Below the pieces are notes generated by a model, which was given only the letters and a program-made list of their open reading frames with translations, was not told where the DNA came from and made no database searches. Shown piece after piece: positions 8,422 to 16,015 of a DNA stretch of 34,525 bases (position 1 is the first letter of the stretch; each line of letters begins with the position of its first letter). The DNA is taken from NCBI GenBank assembly GCA_002457245.1, contig NTJY01000008.1, positions 1 to 34,525 on the forward strand, in the 5' to 3' direction. The DNA is from SAR92 bacterium MED-G29 (lineage in GTDB: Bacteria; Pseudomonadota; Gammaproteobacteria; Pseudomonadales; Porticoccaceae). The position numbers and the translations under genes were made by a program.

Positions 8422-9033
8422 ATGTTAAAGGTGCATTTTGTAGCTGGTACACGTGCTGGCAGGGTAGTTTGGCTCCTAGAGGAGCTGGGTCTGAAGTATG
8501 AGGTTAACATCATGCCTTTTACTAAGGAGGGACTAAAGTCGAGTGAGCATAGAGCTCGGCATGCCTTAGGAAGGGTTCCAGTGCTTGAGGATGGAGATAT
8601 AACGATATTTGAATCAGGAGCGATTATTGATTACATCATCGAGCGCCACAAAAATGGGGGATTAAAGCCAGGGTCTGAAACTCAGGAATTCCCCTCTTAT
8701 CTTCAGTGGTTTCATTACTGCGAGGGGATGGTTATGCCACCGATGAACCAGATCGTCGTCCAAAAGTTTTTGTTGCCACCAGATCGTCGCGATGCAAATG
8801 TACTGCGTCAGGCTGAAAATCTCCTAACCAAGGCTTTGGTTCCAGTTAATGAAGCGCTCGAGGGAAAGGATTATTTGATTGGTAATTTTTCAGCGGCCGA
8901 TGTTATGTTGGGTCACGCCTGTTTTATGGCGAACAGAAATGGCTGTGTCTCCGGCGAAATGCACAATATGCACAGGTATATTTCGAATATTGAATCTAGG
9001 GGCGCCTTTAAGAAAGCTATAGAGATGCAATAG
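8422..9033 (+). CDS. Glutathione S-transferase family protein
   Basis: 203 residues. The N-terminal thioredoxin-like half (LKVHFVAGTRAGRVVWLLEE) has RVPVLEDGD with the cis-proline and FESGAIIDYI with the ES pair that binds the glutathione gamma-glutamyl group. The C-terminal half is all-helical and contains the N-capping stretch FSAADVMLGHA. An in-frame ATG at 8374 exists, but the start at 8422 was chosen because an AAGGGGAG ribosome-binding site (8407-8414) precedes it and the thioredoxin fold starts there. It is the last gene of the ACAD-ACAD-esterase operon and is followed by a terminator. It may conjugate, isomerise or detoxify a pathway intermediate; the substrate cannot be read from the sequence. 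Confidence 0.88.
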   Translation: MLKVHFVAGTRAGRVVWLLEELGLKYEVNIMPFTKEGLKSSEHRARHALGRVPVLEDGDITIFESGAIIDYIIERHKNGGLKPGSETQEFPSYLQWFHYCEGMVMPPMNQIVVQKFLLPPDRRDANVLRQAENLLTKALVPVNEALEGKDYLIGNFSAADVMLGHACFMANRNGCVSGEMHNMHRYISNIESRGAFKKAIEMQ

Positions 9034-9076
9034 AGGCAAATGAGTGGGTGCCTCGGCTCATGCTGATGAGGCAGCG

Positions 9077-9097
9077 TGGGGCTAAGCGCCCATTTTT
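9077..9097 (+). terminator. Intrinsic terminator after the GST gene
   Basis: TGGGGC (9077-9082) pairs with GC-CCCA (9086-9092, one bulged G) around a TAA loop, followed by TTTTT (9093-9097). It lies 44 nt after the GST stop and just before the convergent ACAD end. Confidence 0.7.
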
Positions 9098-9110
9098 AGT
9101 ATGTCTTCAT

Positions 9111-10241
9111 CTAGTCAAGTAGCAAGCCGGCCAGGCACTTCCGATGATGTTGTGGGTCACCATACTGGTGCAGAGCCCACTGAGCTCGGCGAATATAAAG
9201 CATTGCATCACATTCATAAGTAAAACCCATGCCCCCATGAAATTGAACGGCTCGGTCTCCTGCAAAAGATAGTGCCTCTGCGGCTTGAGCCTTTGACATT
9301 CTGCAAGCAATTTCAGTATCTCTATCAAGCGCGTCTTGATCGATAAGGGTAGCTGCGTGATAAATAAAACTGCGTGCGGAGTCCATTTGAATGAGTACGT
9401 CTACCGTAGGATGTTTAAGGGACTGATATGAGCCAATTAGCCGGCCAAACTGCTGGCGCGTTGTCAGGTAGTCCACAATAGTATCAAGCGCAGCAGCTGC
9501 GCAGCCGGTGGCCTCAGCTGCAATAAGGAGGGCGCCAATAAGTCGAATATCCGGAAGTATTTTTGCGCCCTCTGCCAAGACTGCAGATCGACTTATCTTA
9601 ATTCCGGAGAAGTCTACACTTGCTGCTCGCTTCGTCTCATCTACCAAAGTTTTCTTCTCTATAGCTGATGCTGGTATCTGCGAGGCCTCAACTATAACGA
9701 GTACCAAGCTATCAGATTGTTTAGCTAGGACGATAAAGAAGTCTGCAACTTCTGCGTCGGCTACCAGGAATTTTTTACCCTGAAGAATAAAATCATTTTG
9801 ATCTTGAAGTAATATGCAGTCGGTATCCGTTGCTCCCCAGTCTTCATTATCCAGTAGAGCCATTGTTCCGATAGACCCCTGGGCCACAGCTGGAAGCCAC
9901 CGGGATTGCTGCGATTCAGACCCCCCTCGGATGATTGCCTCAGCAGCAATAGTGGACGATATAAATGGTGTGCAGAGGAAGTAACGCCCCATATTCTCGA
10001 TAACAGGAATAGCAGAGCCTATGCCCATTTCTGAGCCGCCATGCTTTTCTGGAATTACCATTCCAGTCCAGCCTAGTTCGATCATTTCTTGCCATACTTC
10101 AGAATTAAATCCTGTTGCTGATTTTAATAGTGAGCGAACAGCGGTGATATCGGACTTACTTCGACAGAATTCTCTGGCGTTATCAAGAATCATCGCTTGC
10201 TCATCACTGAGTGCCATAGAGAGATTTGCAGTTCTTGTCAT
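9111..10241 (-). CDS. Acyl-CoA dehydrogenase, flavin-binding non-catalytic subunit of a second predicted pair
   Basis: 376 residues. The C-terminal domain carries intact flavin motifs RQQFGRLIGSYQSLKH (262-277) and QFHGGMGF (333-340). The middle domain is poorly conserved, with ILQGKKFLVADAEVAD. No catalytic Glu is visible at either known location: the terminal loop reads QYGDPQHH (359-366) and the helix position reads ALLIAAEATG. This matches the small-subunit type described at 6147. It lies 11 nt downstream of the ACAD at 10253 on the same strand, with a GAGGG ribosome-binding site, so the two should be made together. It converges with the GST gene, so the two ACAD pairs are opposed. Confidence 0.87.
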   Translation of the reverse strand: MTRTANLSMALSDEQAMILDNAREFCRSKSDITAVRSLLKSATGFNSEVWQEMIELGWTGMVIPEKHGGSEMGIGSAIPVIENMGRYFLCTPFISSTIAAEAIIRGGSESQQSRWLPAVAQGSIGTMALLDNEDWGATDTDCILLQDQNDFILQGKKFLVADAEVADFFIVLAKQSDSLVLVIVEASQIPASAIEKKTLVDETKRAASVDFSGIKISRSAVLAEGAKILPDIRLIGALLIAAEATGCAAAALDTIVDYLTTRQQFGRLIGSYQSLKHPTVDVLIQMDSARSFIYHAATLIDQDALDRDTEIACRMSKAQAAEALSFAGDRAVQFHGGMGFTYECDAMLYIRRAQWALHQYGDPQHHRKCLAGLLLD

Positions 10242-10252
10242 GAGAGAGCCCT

Positions 10253-11488
10253 CTAGTCCTTTGGGAGGCCGAGCACATGCTCGCCGACTATGTTTGCTTG
10301 AATTTGGCTTGTTCCACCCCCGATAGTGGTAGAAAAGTTATTAAGATATGCTCGTTGCCAAAAGCCACCCTCTACGGCATCGCTGTCCCCAACATACAGT
10401 GAGCCCGACGCCCCCTGGAGTGTCAGGGCGTACTGCCGCATTCTGCGATAGAATTCAGTTCCACGAAGCTTTCCAGAGAGGGCAATAGAGTTAGGGTAGT
10501 CAGAGCATAGGGCTGGAATTTTTAAGCGGCTTTCTGAAAGATGAAGGGCGTGCTCCTCTATCAGAAACTTAACGAGATTATCGCGGGTAACGGAATCTCT
10601 CATAAGAGGCTTCCCATCCCGCTGAACATCCTTCGCGATGCGCAGCAGATCATTCATTACGGTAGAGAGTATAGATACGCCCCCTGCAGCTCCAGCCTCA
10701 GCGCCCCGCTCATATTGGAGAGTCTGCATTGCGATGCGCCACCCATGACCCTCCTCACCCATTAAGCAATTCGCAGGTATGCGAGCATCAGTAAAAAAGG
10801 TCTCTGTAAACCCGTAGTCACCTGTAAGTTTTTGGATGGGAGATGTAGTCACACCCGGAACTCTCATCGGGGCTAGGAAAAAAGAGAGCCCGTTGTAGCG
10901 TCTGTCAACCTGAGAATCTGTTCTTGCTAATAGAATCATGTACTTGGCAAAGTTACCCATGGTTGTCCATATCTTGCTGCCATTAATCATGTACTCGTCG
11001 CCATCTCTCTCTGCACGTGTTTGTATACTTCCCAAGTCAGAGCCATGATTTGGCTCCGAAAAGCCCTGGCACCAGATATCATCGCCTGTGAGAATGCCCT
11101 TTAGGTAGGTCTGCTTTTCAAAATCAGAGCCGGTATCGATTATTAGGGGGCCAGCCCATCCCAGGCCAATAACATTAAAGCAAATTGGGACTCTCGCCTT
11201 CTTCATTTCTTCATCTGCAATTTGCTGAAACTGGCGAGACATGCCCTGACCGCCATACTCTCTAGGCCAAGCCATACCAAGATAACCCGAAGACCATACC
11301 TTATATTGCCATTCTCTAAGGAAGTCCAAGACCTGTTCTGATCCAACTTCCATAAACGTTTGCGGTAAAAGAAACCCAGGATCTTTAGGATTATTGTGTT
11401 TAATCCAATCTACTACGCCTTTTCGGAAGTCTGATTGCTCTGCATCTTCGACGTTGGAATTTAACTCTTGATTTATATTATTGGACAT
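10253..11488 (-). CDS. Acyl-CoA dehydrogenase, catalytic subunit of a second predicted pair
   Basis: 411 residues with an extra acidic N-terminus of about 15 residues. ACAD motifs are QGFSEPNHGSDLGSIQT (141-157), NGSKIWTTMGNFAKY, and a C-terminus of TIGGGTSQIQANIVGEHVLGLP. Glu260 in LQYERG is the candidate catalytic base. The RxxFG flavin motif is replaced by RDGKPLMRDSVT, and GASGSLYVG stands where GGxG is expected. The missing pieces are supplied in the next gene, so the arrangement mirrors the 4920/6147 pair. The ATG at 11488 has a strong AGGAGAAA ribosome-binding site. The two large subunits differ widely in sequence, so the pairs probably act on different intermediates (inference). Confidence 0.87.
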   Translation of the reverse strand: MSNNINQELNSNVEDAEQSDFRKGVVDWIKHNNPKDPGFLLPQTFMEVGSEQVLDFLREWQYKVWSSGYLGMAWPREYGGQGMSRQFQQIADEEMKKARVPICFNVIGLGWAGPLIIDTGSDFEKQTYLKGILTGDDIWCQGFSEPNHGSDLGSIQTRAERDGDEYMINGSKIWTTMGNFAKYMILLARTDSQVDRRYNGLSFFLAPMRVPGVTTSPIQKLTGDYGFTETFFTDARIPANCLMGEEGHGWRIAMQTLQYERGAEAGAAGGVSILSTVMNDLLRIAKDVQRDGKPLMRDSVTRDNLVKFLIEEHALHLSESRLKIPALCSDYPNSIALSGKLRGTEFYRRMRQYALTLQGASGSLYVGDSDAVEGGFWQRAYLNNFSTTIGGGTSQIQANIVGEHVLGLPKD

Positions 11489-11630
11489 TAAGTTTCTCCT
11501 AGCATGGCAAGCGCTTTAGAACTGTATTCATTTGCGAGCCTAACTTCAATTTAATTGATGCCAAAAAATGTCTAGACGATGCCATCAATCAAAAAATTAT
11601 CTCTAATTTAAATTAATAAATTTTTTTAAA

Positions 11631-12059
11631 TTATTGATTATTATCAAATTGTACAAGCTTATTTGTTGCTGATGCCGTCGCAATTAAGTTGCCATCTTGA
11701 TACATTTCTGCAGTAGTAAAGGCTATACTCCTTCCCATCTTAAGGACTTTTGACTGGACTTCTAGGAGCCCGGGACGACATGACAATATATAACTTACAT
11801 CCATTTTTAAAGTGAGTGGATTCAAGGTAAATTGGTGGGTAAATAAGATATATTGAGCCATCGTTGAATCTAACATACCCGCAACAAACCCTCCTTGAAC
11901 TATAGTTCCATTAGAGTGAGTCAGATCTTTGGTAGGCGCATAAGTGGAATGATAAACCCGGTTGGACTCATCGAACCAACAATCTAAAAAGCCAAAAATC
12001 TCGAGAAATTCGGGTTTGTTCTTTAAGAACAGCATTTTTGTAGCATTTTCGGTTTTCAT
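11631..12059 (-). CDS. PaaI-type hotdog thioesterase
   Basis: 142 residues forming one hotdog domain. THSNGTIVQGGFVAGMLDSTMAQYI contains the central helix signature of the PaaI/YigI group, with GG before the helix and an acidic residue in it; MDVSYILSCRPGLLEVQSKVLKMGRSIAFTTAEMYQDG gives the following strands. The likely reaction is hydrolysis of an acyl-CoA or aryl-CoA thioester. The frame extends to 12119, but the Met at 12059 was chosen because AGGATGGAG precedes it and the extra 20 residues are basic with no ribosome-binding site before them. It lies upstream of the ACAD pair on the same strand, 142 bp away. It may free trapped CoA in the pathway (inference). Confidence 0.82.
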   Translation of the reverse strand: MKTENATKMLFLKNKPEFLEIFGFLDCWFDESNRVYHSTYAPTKDLTHSNGTIVQGGFVAGMLDSTMAQYILFTHQFTLNPLTLKMDVSYILSCRPGLLEVQSKVLKMGRSIAFTTAEMYQDGNLIATASATNKLVQFDNNQ

Positions 12060-12236
12060 TAAAGCTCCATCCTCATGTCGTTTTTGAGTCACTCGCAGGA
12101 AGAAAACACGTGTTTTCATTGGTTACACGGTACGTCAGACTGTGTTAAGGTTCTCCCAATTTTTGTGACTTAGCGGTCTCTTCAAAAATCTTGTTATGGC
12201 ATATTACTAACAGTAAAGAGTACAGGAATAAATTAG

Positions 12237-13964
12237 ATGAATACACATAACACTTCTTCTACCTCAGTCGATGAAAAAACAATTTTGGGACATCCGCGAG
12301 GACTCGTCATATTATTTTTCACTGAGATGTGGGAGCGGTTTTCTTACTATGGAATGCGTGGGCTGCTAATAATTTATCTAACACAACATTTTCTAATGTC
12401 TGATGAAAGCTCAAGTGTACTCTATGGAGCTTATGGAGCTCTGGTTTATGTGATGACAATTATCGGTGGATCTCTGGCTGATCGATATCTTGGTGCGCGC
12501 AAGGCGGTCACATTTGGCGCAATATTGCTTACTTTTGGTCATTTCGGAATGACTTTTGAAGGAGATGGGTCTAGACAGTTACTCTCACATGATGGCAACC
12601 AATATGAGATTATTCTCGATGGTCGAGGGGGTGACGCACGTCAGCAAATAGTGACTGAGGTGGGCTCCTCTTATATCAACTTTACAGAGTCGACTCTCGA
12701 AATAGCTAACCCCAAGTCAGTAGACTTGGCTCCAAGTATCCCACGAGATGAATTTACTCTTAGTGTAGAGACTCAGGAGGGCTATCTAAATATGCTTTAT
12801 TTATCTCTAGCTCTAATAATCGCAGGGGTAGGGTTTTTGAAAGCCAATATCTCCACAATCGTAGGATCTTTATATGGTTTTGGTGATACTCGACGGGATT
12901 CAGGATTTACTATTTTTTATATGGGAATCAACATTGGTGCATTCCTGGCGTCATTGTCCTGTGGCTATTTAGGTATTGTGCATGGATGGAAATATGGCTT
13001 TGGACTCGCAGGCATTGGTATGTTGCTGGGTCTGGCAGTCTTTCTCACCTGTCATAGTTGGCTGGAGGGGAGAGCTGAGCCGCCAAATCCTCAAAAATTG
13101 TCAGAAAAAATATTTATGGGGATAAATATTGAATGGATGTGTTATCTGGTAGGACTCGGGATTATAGCTATTTCTATGATCTTGGTAATGAATGCTGAGC
13201 TAGTTGGCGGGATTCTGGGTCCAGTCGGCATTGTTATGTTTGTATGGCTTGTGGGTTATGCATTTACCAAGCTCGAAGGTGACGAGAGGTCAAGGATGCT
13301 GGCGGCTGTTTATTTTGTACTCGCTCAAATCCCTTTCTGGGCACTATTTGAGCAAGCAGGATCATCACTGAACTTATTTACCGCTCGCCTGGTAGATAGA
13401 GAGATTTTAGGATGGTCAGTACCCGGACCGGTATTTCAATCTTTAAATGCAGGTTTTATATTCATTTTTGCGCCTCTCGTAGCCTGGCTATGGGTCTGGC
13501 TCGCTAGGCGAAAGCTCAATCCATCAACGCCAGTCAAATTCGCGTTAGGTGTCGCGATGGCTGGTCTGGGTTTCTTGACTCTTGTTGCTGGGATGAAGGG
13601 TACGGGTGACATTGGTTTAACTCCGGTAATCTTTATTTTCCTAATTTATTGGATACATACGATGGGTGAGCTAATGGTCTCTCCTGTAGGCCTCTCTGCC
13701 GTCACTAAACTCGCTCCAGCGAGGGTTGTCGGTATGACAATGGGTGCTTGGTTCCTTTACTCAGGGCTTTCGAACTTTTTGGCTGGTGTAATTGCTCGAG
13801 CAACAGGCGCAGAGACTATTGGAGGGCAGATGACAAATGTTGCAGCGGCTAAGGCTGGTTACGTTGAGGTCTACTCTCAGGTTGGATTCATGGCTATAGG
13901 AATAGCTTTGGCGATGTTGCTGGTGTCTCCTGTTGTAAGTAAAATGATGCGCGGAGCTGACTAA
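12237..13964 (+). CDS. POT/PTR2-family proton-coupled oligopeptide transporter with enlarged periplasmic loop
   Basis: 575 residues, an inner-membrane MFS protein. The POT hallmarks are present: EMWERFSYYGMRGLL (30-44, the ExxERFxYYG motif for proton coupling), GGSLADRYLGARK (77-89), the PTR2 signature FYMGINIGAF in the fifth helix, and FALAQIPFWALFEQ-like sequence in helix 7 (VLAQIPFWALFEQAGSS). The family imports di- and tripeptides with protons. Unusually, about 75 polar residues (roughly 107-182) separate TM3 and TM4 on the periplasmic side, a loop that is normally short. The frame is open through it, so it is not an error. It is transcribed divergently from the thioesterase. Its nearest functional partners here may be the secreted protease and gamma-glutamyltransferase, which would yield peptides (inference). 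Confidence 0.92.
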   Translation: MNTHNTSSTSVDEKTILGHPRGLVILFFTEMWERFSYYGMRGLLIIYLTQHFLMSDESSSVLYGAYGALVYVMTIIGGSLADRYLGARKAVTFGAILLTFGHFGMTFEGDGSRQLLSHDGNQYEIILDGRGGDARQQIVTEVGSSYINFTESTLEIANPKSVDLAPSIPRDEFTLSVETQEGYLNMLYLSLALIIAGVGFLKANISTIVGSLYGFGDTRRDSGFTIFYMGINIGAFLASLSCGYLGIVHGWKYGFGLAGIGMLLGLAVFLTCHSWLEGRAEPPNPQKLSEKIFMGINIEWMCYLVGLGIIAISMILVMNAELVGGILGPVGIVMFVWLVGYAFTKLEGDERSRMLAAVYFVLAQIPFWALFEQAGSSLNLFTARLVDREILGWSVPGPVFQSLNAGFIFIFAPLVAWLWVWLARRKLNPSTPVKFALGVAMAGLGFLTLVAGMKGTGDIGLTPVIFIFLIYWIHTMGELMVSPVGLSAVTKLAPARVVGMTMGAWFLYSGLSNFLAGVIARATGAETIGGQMTNVAAAKAGYVEVYSQVGFMAIGIALAMLLVSPVVSKMMRGAD

Positions 13965-14197
13965 ACCACCCGATTTAGATTTTATATTGATGTGATCTTG
14001 AATTTCTGGACAGGATATTCAGTATCCATTAGCGCTGTTCTGTTATCGATAACCCGAGGCGCCTATCTCTTTGGGGAATAAAGCACCCAATGTGTTCTTT
14101 GATTTGTCTGAGGCAATAATTCTAACCGCTCGATAGGTTGTTTTGATCAGAACGCCCTAGATATATTTCTCTCTGAAGATTGCCGAAGATAACTTCT

Positions 14198-14233
14198 CAA
14201 AATGTTAAATTCTAATTATGTGATAACATTTTG
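14198..14233. repeat. 10-bp inverted repeat, candidate operator of the maoC operon
   Basis: CAAAATGTTA (14198-14207) and TAACATTTTG (14224-14233) are perfect inverted copies separated by 16 bp. No T-tract follows, so it is not an obvious terminator. The right arm overlaps a possible -35 box. Dimeric or tetrameric repressors bind such sites, but no regulator is identified. Confidence 0.5.
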
Positions 14234-14267
14234 TTGTGGTTGGATTAGATTCTATAGTAAAAACTTC

Positions 14268-14283
14268 TGTTAAACTGCGCGCC
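14268..14283 (+). promoter_or_regulatory. Extended -10 promoter with GC-rich discriminator before maoC
   Basis: TGT-TAAACT-GCGCGCC has the TGn extension, a -10-like hexamer and a seven-base GC discriminator. The layout is identical to the rpsB promoter at 33518-33533 (13 of 16 bases shared). GC discriminators typically make promoters sensitive to ppGpp/DksA. Confidence 0.4.
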
Positions 14284-14338
14284 AAAGGTCGATTAAACAG
14301 AGTGACATTTAACTACTATTTTGTAAAAGGAGAGAGGT

Positions 14339-14800
14339 ATGTCGCAGATAATTAATAGAAATGAAATTGACAAGTACATTGGGCACAAGTGCGAGACGAC
14401 TGATTGGTTTGAGGTTACTCAGGATCAGGTAAATATATTCGCGGATTGTACGATTGATCGTCAGTTCATTCATATAGACCCTGCTGCCGCATCGAATACT
14501 CCTTTTGGAGGAACAATCGCTCACGGCTTTCTAACACTTTCAATGCTTTCTTATTTCTCTACGAGCTACAACTTAGTTATTGATGGGATAACTATGGGGG
14601 TAAATAAAGGATTTGATAAAGTGAGATTCGTCGCTCCGGTTAGGGTTGGCAGTAAAATTAGGTGTCATGCGACGGTGCTCGAAATTACAGAAAAACGGCC
14701 TGGACAGTTTGACTTCAAGACAGAGGTCTCAGTCGAGATAGAGGGTCAAGATAAACCTGCATTAGTCGCGGAGTGGCTTGTGGTTCAGATGGTGAGTTAA
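14339..14800 (+). CDS. MaoC/NodN-type enoyl-CoA hydratase
   Basis: 153 residues forming a single hotdog MaoC domain. The hydratase-2 signature is clear in DRQFIHIDPAAA followed by TPFGGTIAHGFLTLSML; the Asp and His of QFIHID are the likely catalytic pair. The family performs (R)-specific hydration of trans-2-enoyl-CoA. The start has a strong AAAAGGAGAGAGG ribosome-binding site. The next gene, 32 bp downstream, encodes an MFE-2-like (R)-3-hydroxyacyl-CoA dehydrogenase, so hydratase and dehydrogenase would act in sequence, as the two halves of eukaryotic peroxisomal MFE-2 do. With the ACADs this supplies beta-oxidation steps one to three. Confident in family; substrate open. Confidence 0.9.
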   Translation: MSQIINRNEIDKYIGHKCETTDWFEVTQDQVNIFADCTIDRQFIHIDPAAASNTPFGGTIAHGFLTLSMLSYFSTSYNLVIDGITMGVNKGFDKVRFVAPVRVGSKIRCHATVLEITEKRPGQFDFKTEVSVEIEGQDKPALVAEWLVVQMVS

Positions 14801-14832
14801 AACTCCAATTTAGTTTTTTATAGAGGTAAAAA

Positions 14833-15744
14833 ATGAGCATAAATTTTGAAAATCAAGTAGCGATTGTTACTGGCGCCGGGAATGGTTTAGGCAGAACGCA
14901 TGCACTTGCGCTAGCGAAGCGGGGTGCTAAGGTCGTAGTAAATGATCTTGGCGGAGCTCGTGATGGCAGTGGCACCTCCTCAGACGCCGCTATGGAGGTA
15001 GTAAATTTAATCAAAGATTCCGGTGGAGAGGCGTTCGCACACGGTGCAAACGTGGCGAATTTTGATGAAGTACAGGATATGGTTAATCAAGCAATGGAGA
15101 AGTGGGGTCGGATCGACATATTGATAAATAATGCTGGTATTCTGCGTGACAAGTCTTTTACTAAGATGGATTTGGCGGACTTCCGCTTGGTGATGGATGT
15201 TCATCTCATGGGATCGGTTAACTGTACCAAGGCGGTTTGGGAAATCATGCGAGAACAGAATTATGGTCGTATTGTTATGACCTCGTCGTCTAGTGGTATG
15301 TATGGCAATTTTGGACAGACAAATTATGGCGCTGCGAAGATGGCAGTACTAGGTTTCATGAATACGCTTGTGCTAGAGGGTGGAAAGTATAATATCCACG
15401 TCAATGCACTAGCCCCCACTGCTGGCACCCGAATGACCGAGGATATACTTCCCCCTGCCATGATGGATGTTATGACTGCGGAGTCAGTTACGGCGGGCGC
15501 ATTAGTCCTCTGCGATGGAAATGCTCCAACGAGGACGATCCTGTGCGCAGGTGCTGGAGGGTATGCTGTCGCTAATATGTACGAAACTGATGGTATTTTC
15601 TTACCTGTGGATCAGCAAAACCCTGATATTGTTCGTGAAAATTGGAGTGAAATTGCTGATATCAAAAATCATGAAGCATTGGAGTCCGGTATGAAGCAAA
15701 CCGAAAAATTTGTTACAAAGGCATTGGCTGCCCTCCAAGCCTAG
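14833..15744 (+). CDS. SDR-family (R)-3-hydroxyacyl-CoA dehydrogenase, MFE-2 type
   Basis: 303 residues. The Rossmann glycine motif TGAGNGLG is at 13-20, NNAGILRDKSF at 99-109, and the catalytic set Ser152, Tyr165 and Lys169 lies in MTSSSSGMYGNFGQTNYGAAK-type sequence. Asp38 in VVVNDLGG after the second strand suggests NAD(H) preference. NDLGG, ILRDKSF and GMYGNFGQTNY are specific to the dehydrogenase part of peroxisomal multifunctional enzyme 2 rather than to FabG. The reaction is oxidation of (R)-3-hydroxyacyl-CoA to 3-ketoacyl-CoA. It follows the MaoC hydratase with a short gap and a GAGG ribosome-binding site, so the two form an operon. Eukaryotic MFE-2 handles branched chains and bile-acid precursors; a bulky substrate is possible here but unproven. 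Confidence 0.9.
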   Translation: MSINFENQVAIVTGAGNGLGRTHALALAKRGAKVVVNDLGGARDGSGTSSDAAMEVVNLIKDSGGEAFAHGANVANFDEVQDMVNQAMEKWGRIDILINNAGILRDKSFTKMDLADFRLVMDVHLMGSVNCTKAVWEIMREQNYGRIVMTSSSSGMYGNFGQTNYGAAKMAVLGFMNTLVLEGGKYNIHVNALAPTAGTRMTEDILPPAMMDVMTAESVTAGALVLCDGNAPTRTILCAGAGGYAVANMYETDGIFLPVDQQNPDIVRENWSEIADIKNHEALESGMKQTEKFVTKALAALQA

Positions 15745-16015
15745 TGATTTAAAGTAAGTCAAGAATATTGAAGAAGACAAGAGCAGTTGGCGTATCTGTT
15801 GCTCATATGTCCAATAAAAGAGATTCAACTGTATTTTTCAAATACGGTCGTTGGGTTGAGTCGTCCCTGTAAACTATCGTCCCCGATTTCATAGGGCGCT
15901 GACTCTATATCCTAGATATTAATTTAGTGAAAACTTGTCGGCTGTTTTTATACATTTTTAACTAGCATTTACTGTTAGCATTCCTAATCATCTGTTTGCA
16001 AAGCGGCGTCCTAGT

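Larger units (their letters stand above)
13965..14338. other. Intergenic regulatory region upstream of the maoC operon
   Basis: This 374-bp region has no credible gene. It contains a 10-bp inverted repeat (14198-14233). A possible promoter has TTTGTT (14230-14235) and TATAGT (14253-14258) 17 bp apart. A second candidate is an extended -10 with a GC-rich discriminator (14268-14283). The left 200 bp shows nothing I can name. Confidence 0.5.

Noticed and set aside
12555..12785. POT loop considered as a frameshift or inserted element
   Set aside because: The frame is continuous, codon use looks normal and both flanking helices are intact.
13961..13982. CTAAA...TTTAG hairpin at the POT stop considered as a terminator
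   Set aside because: The stem has only 5 AT-rich pairs and the T-run is short; too weak to list.
2967..15744. Assigning the lipid cluster to steroid or cholesterol degradation
   Set aside because: No thiolase, CoA ligase, 3-ketosteroid dehydrogenase/hydroxylase or ring-cleavage gene is visible; only the ACAD type points that way.
15831..15845. GTATTT-TTC-AAATAC hairpin after the SDR gene
   Set aside because: The stem is 6 AT-rich pairs with a 3-nt loop and no T-tract; likely chance.
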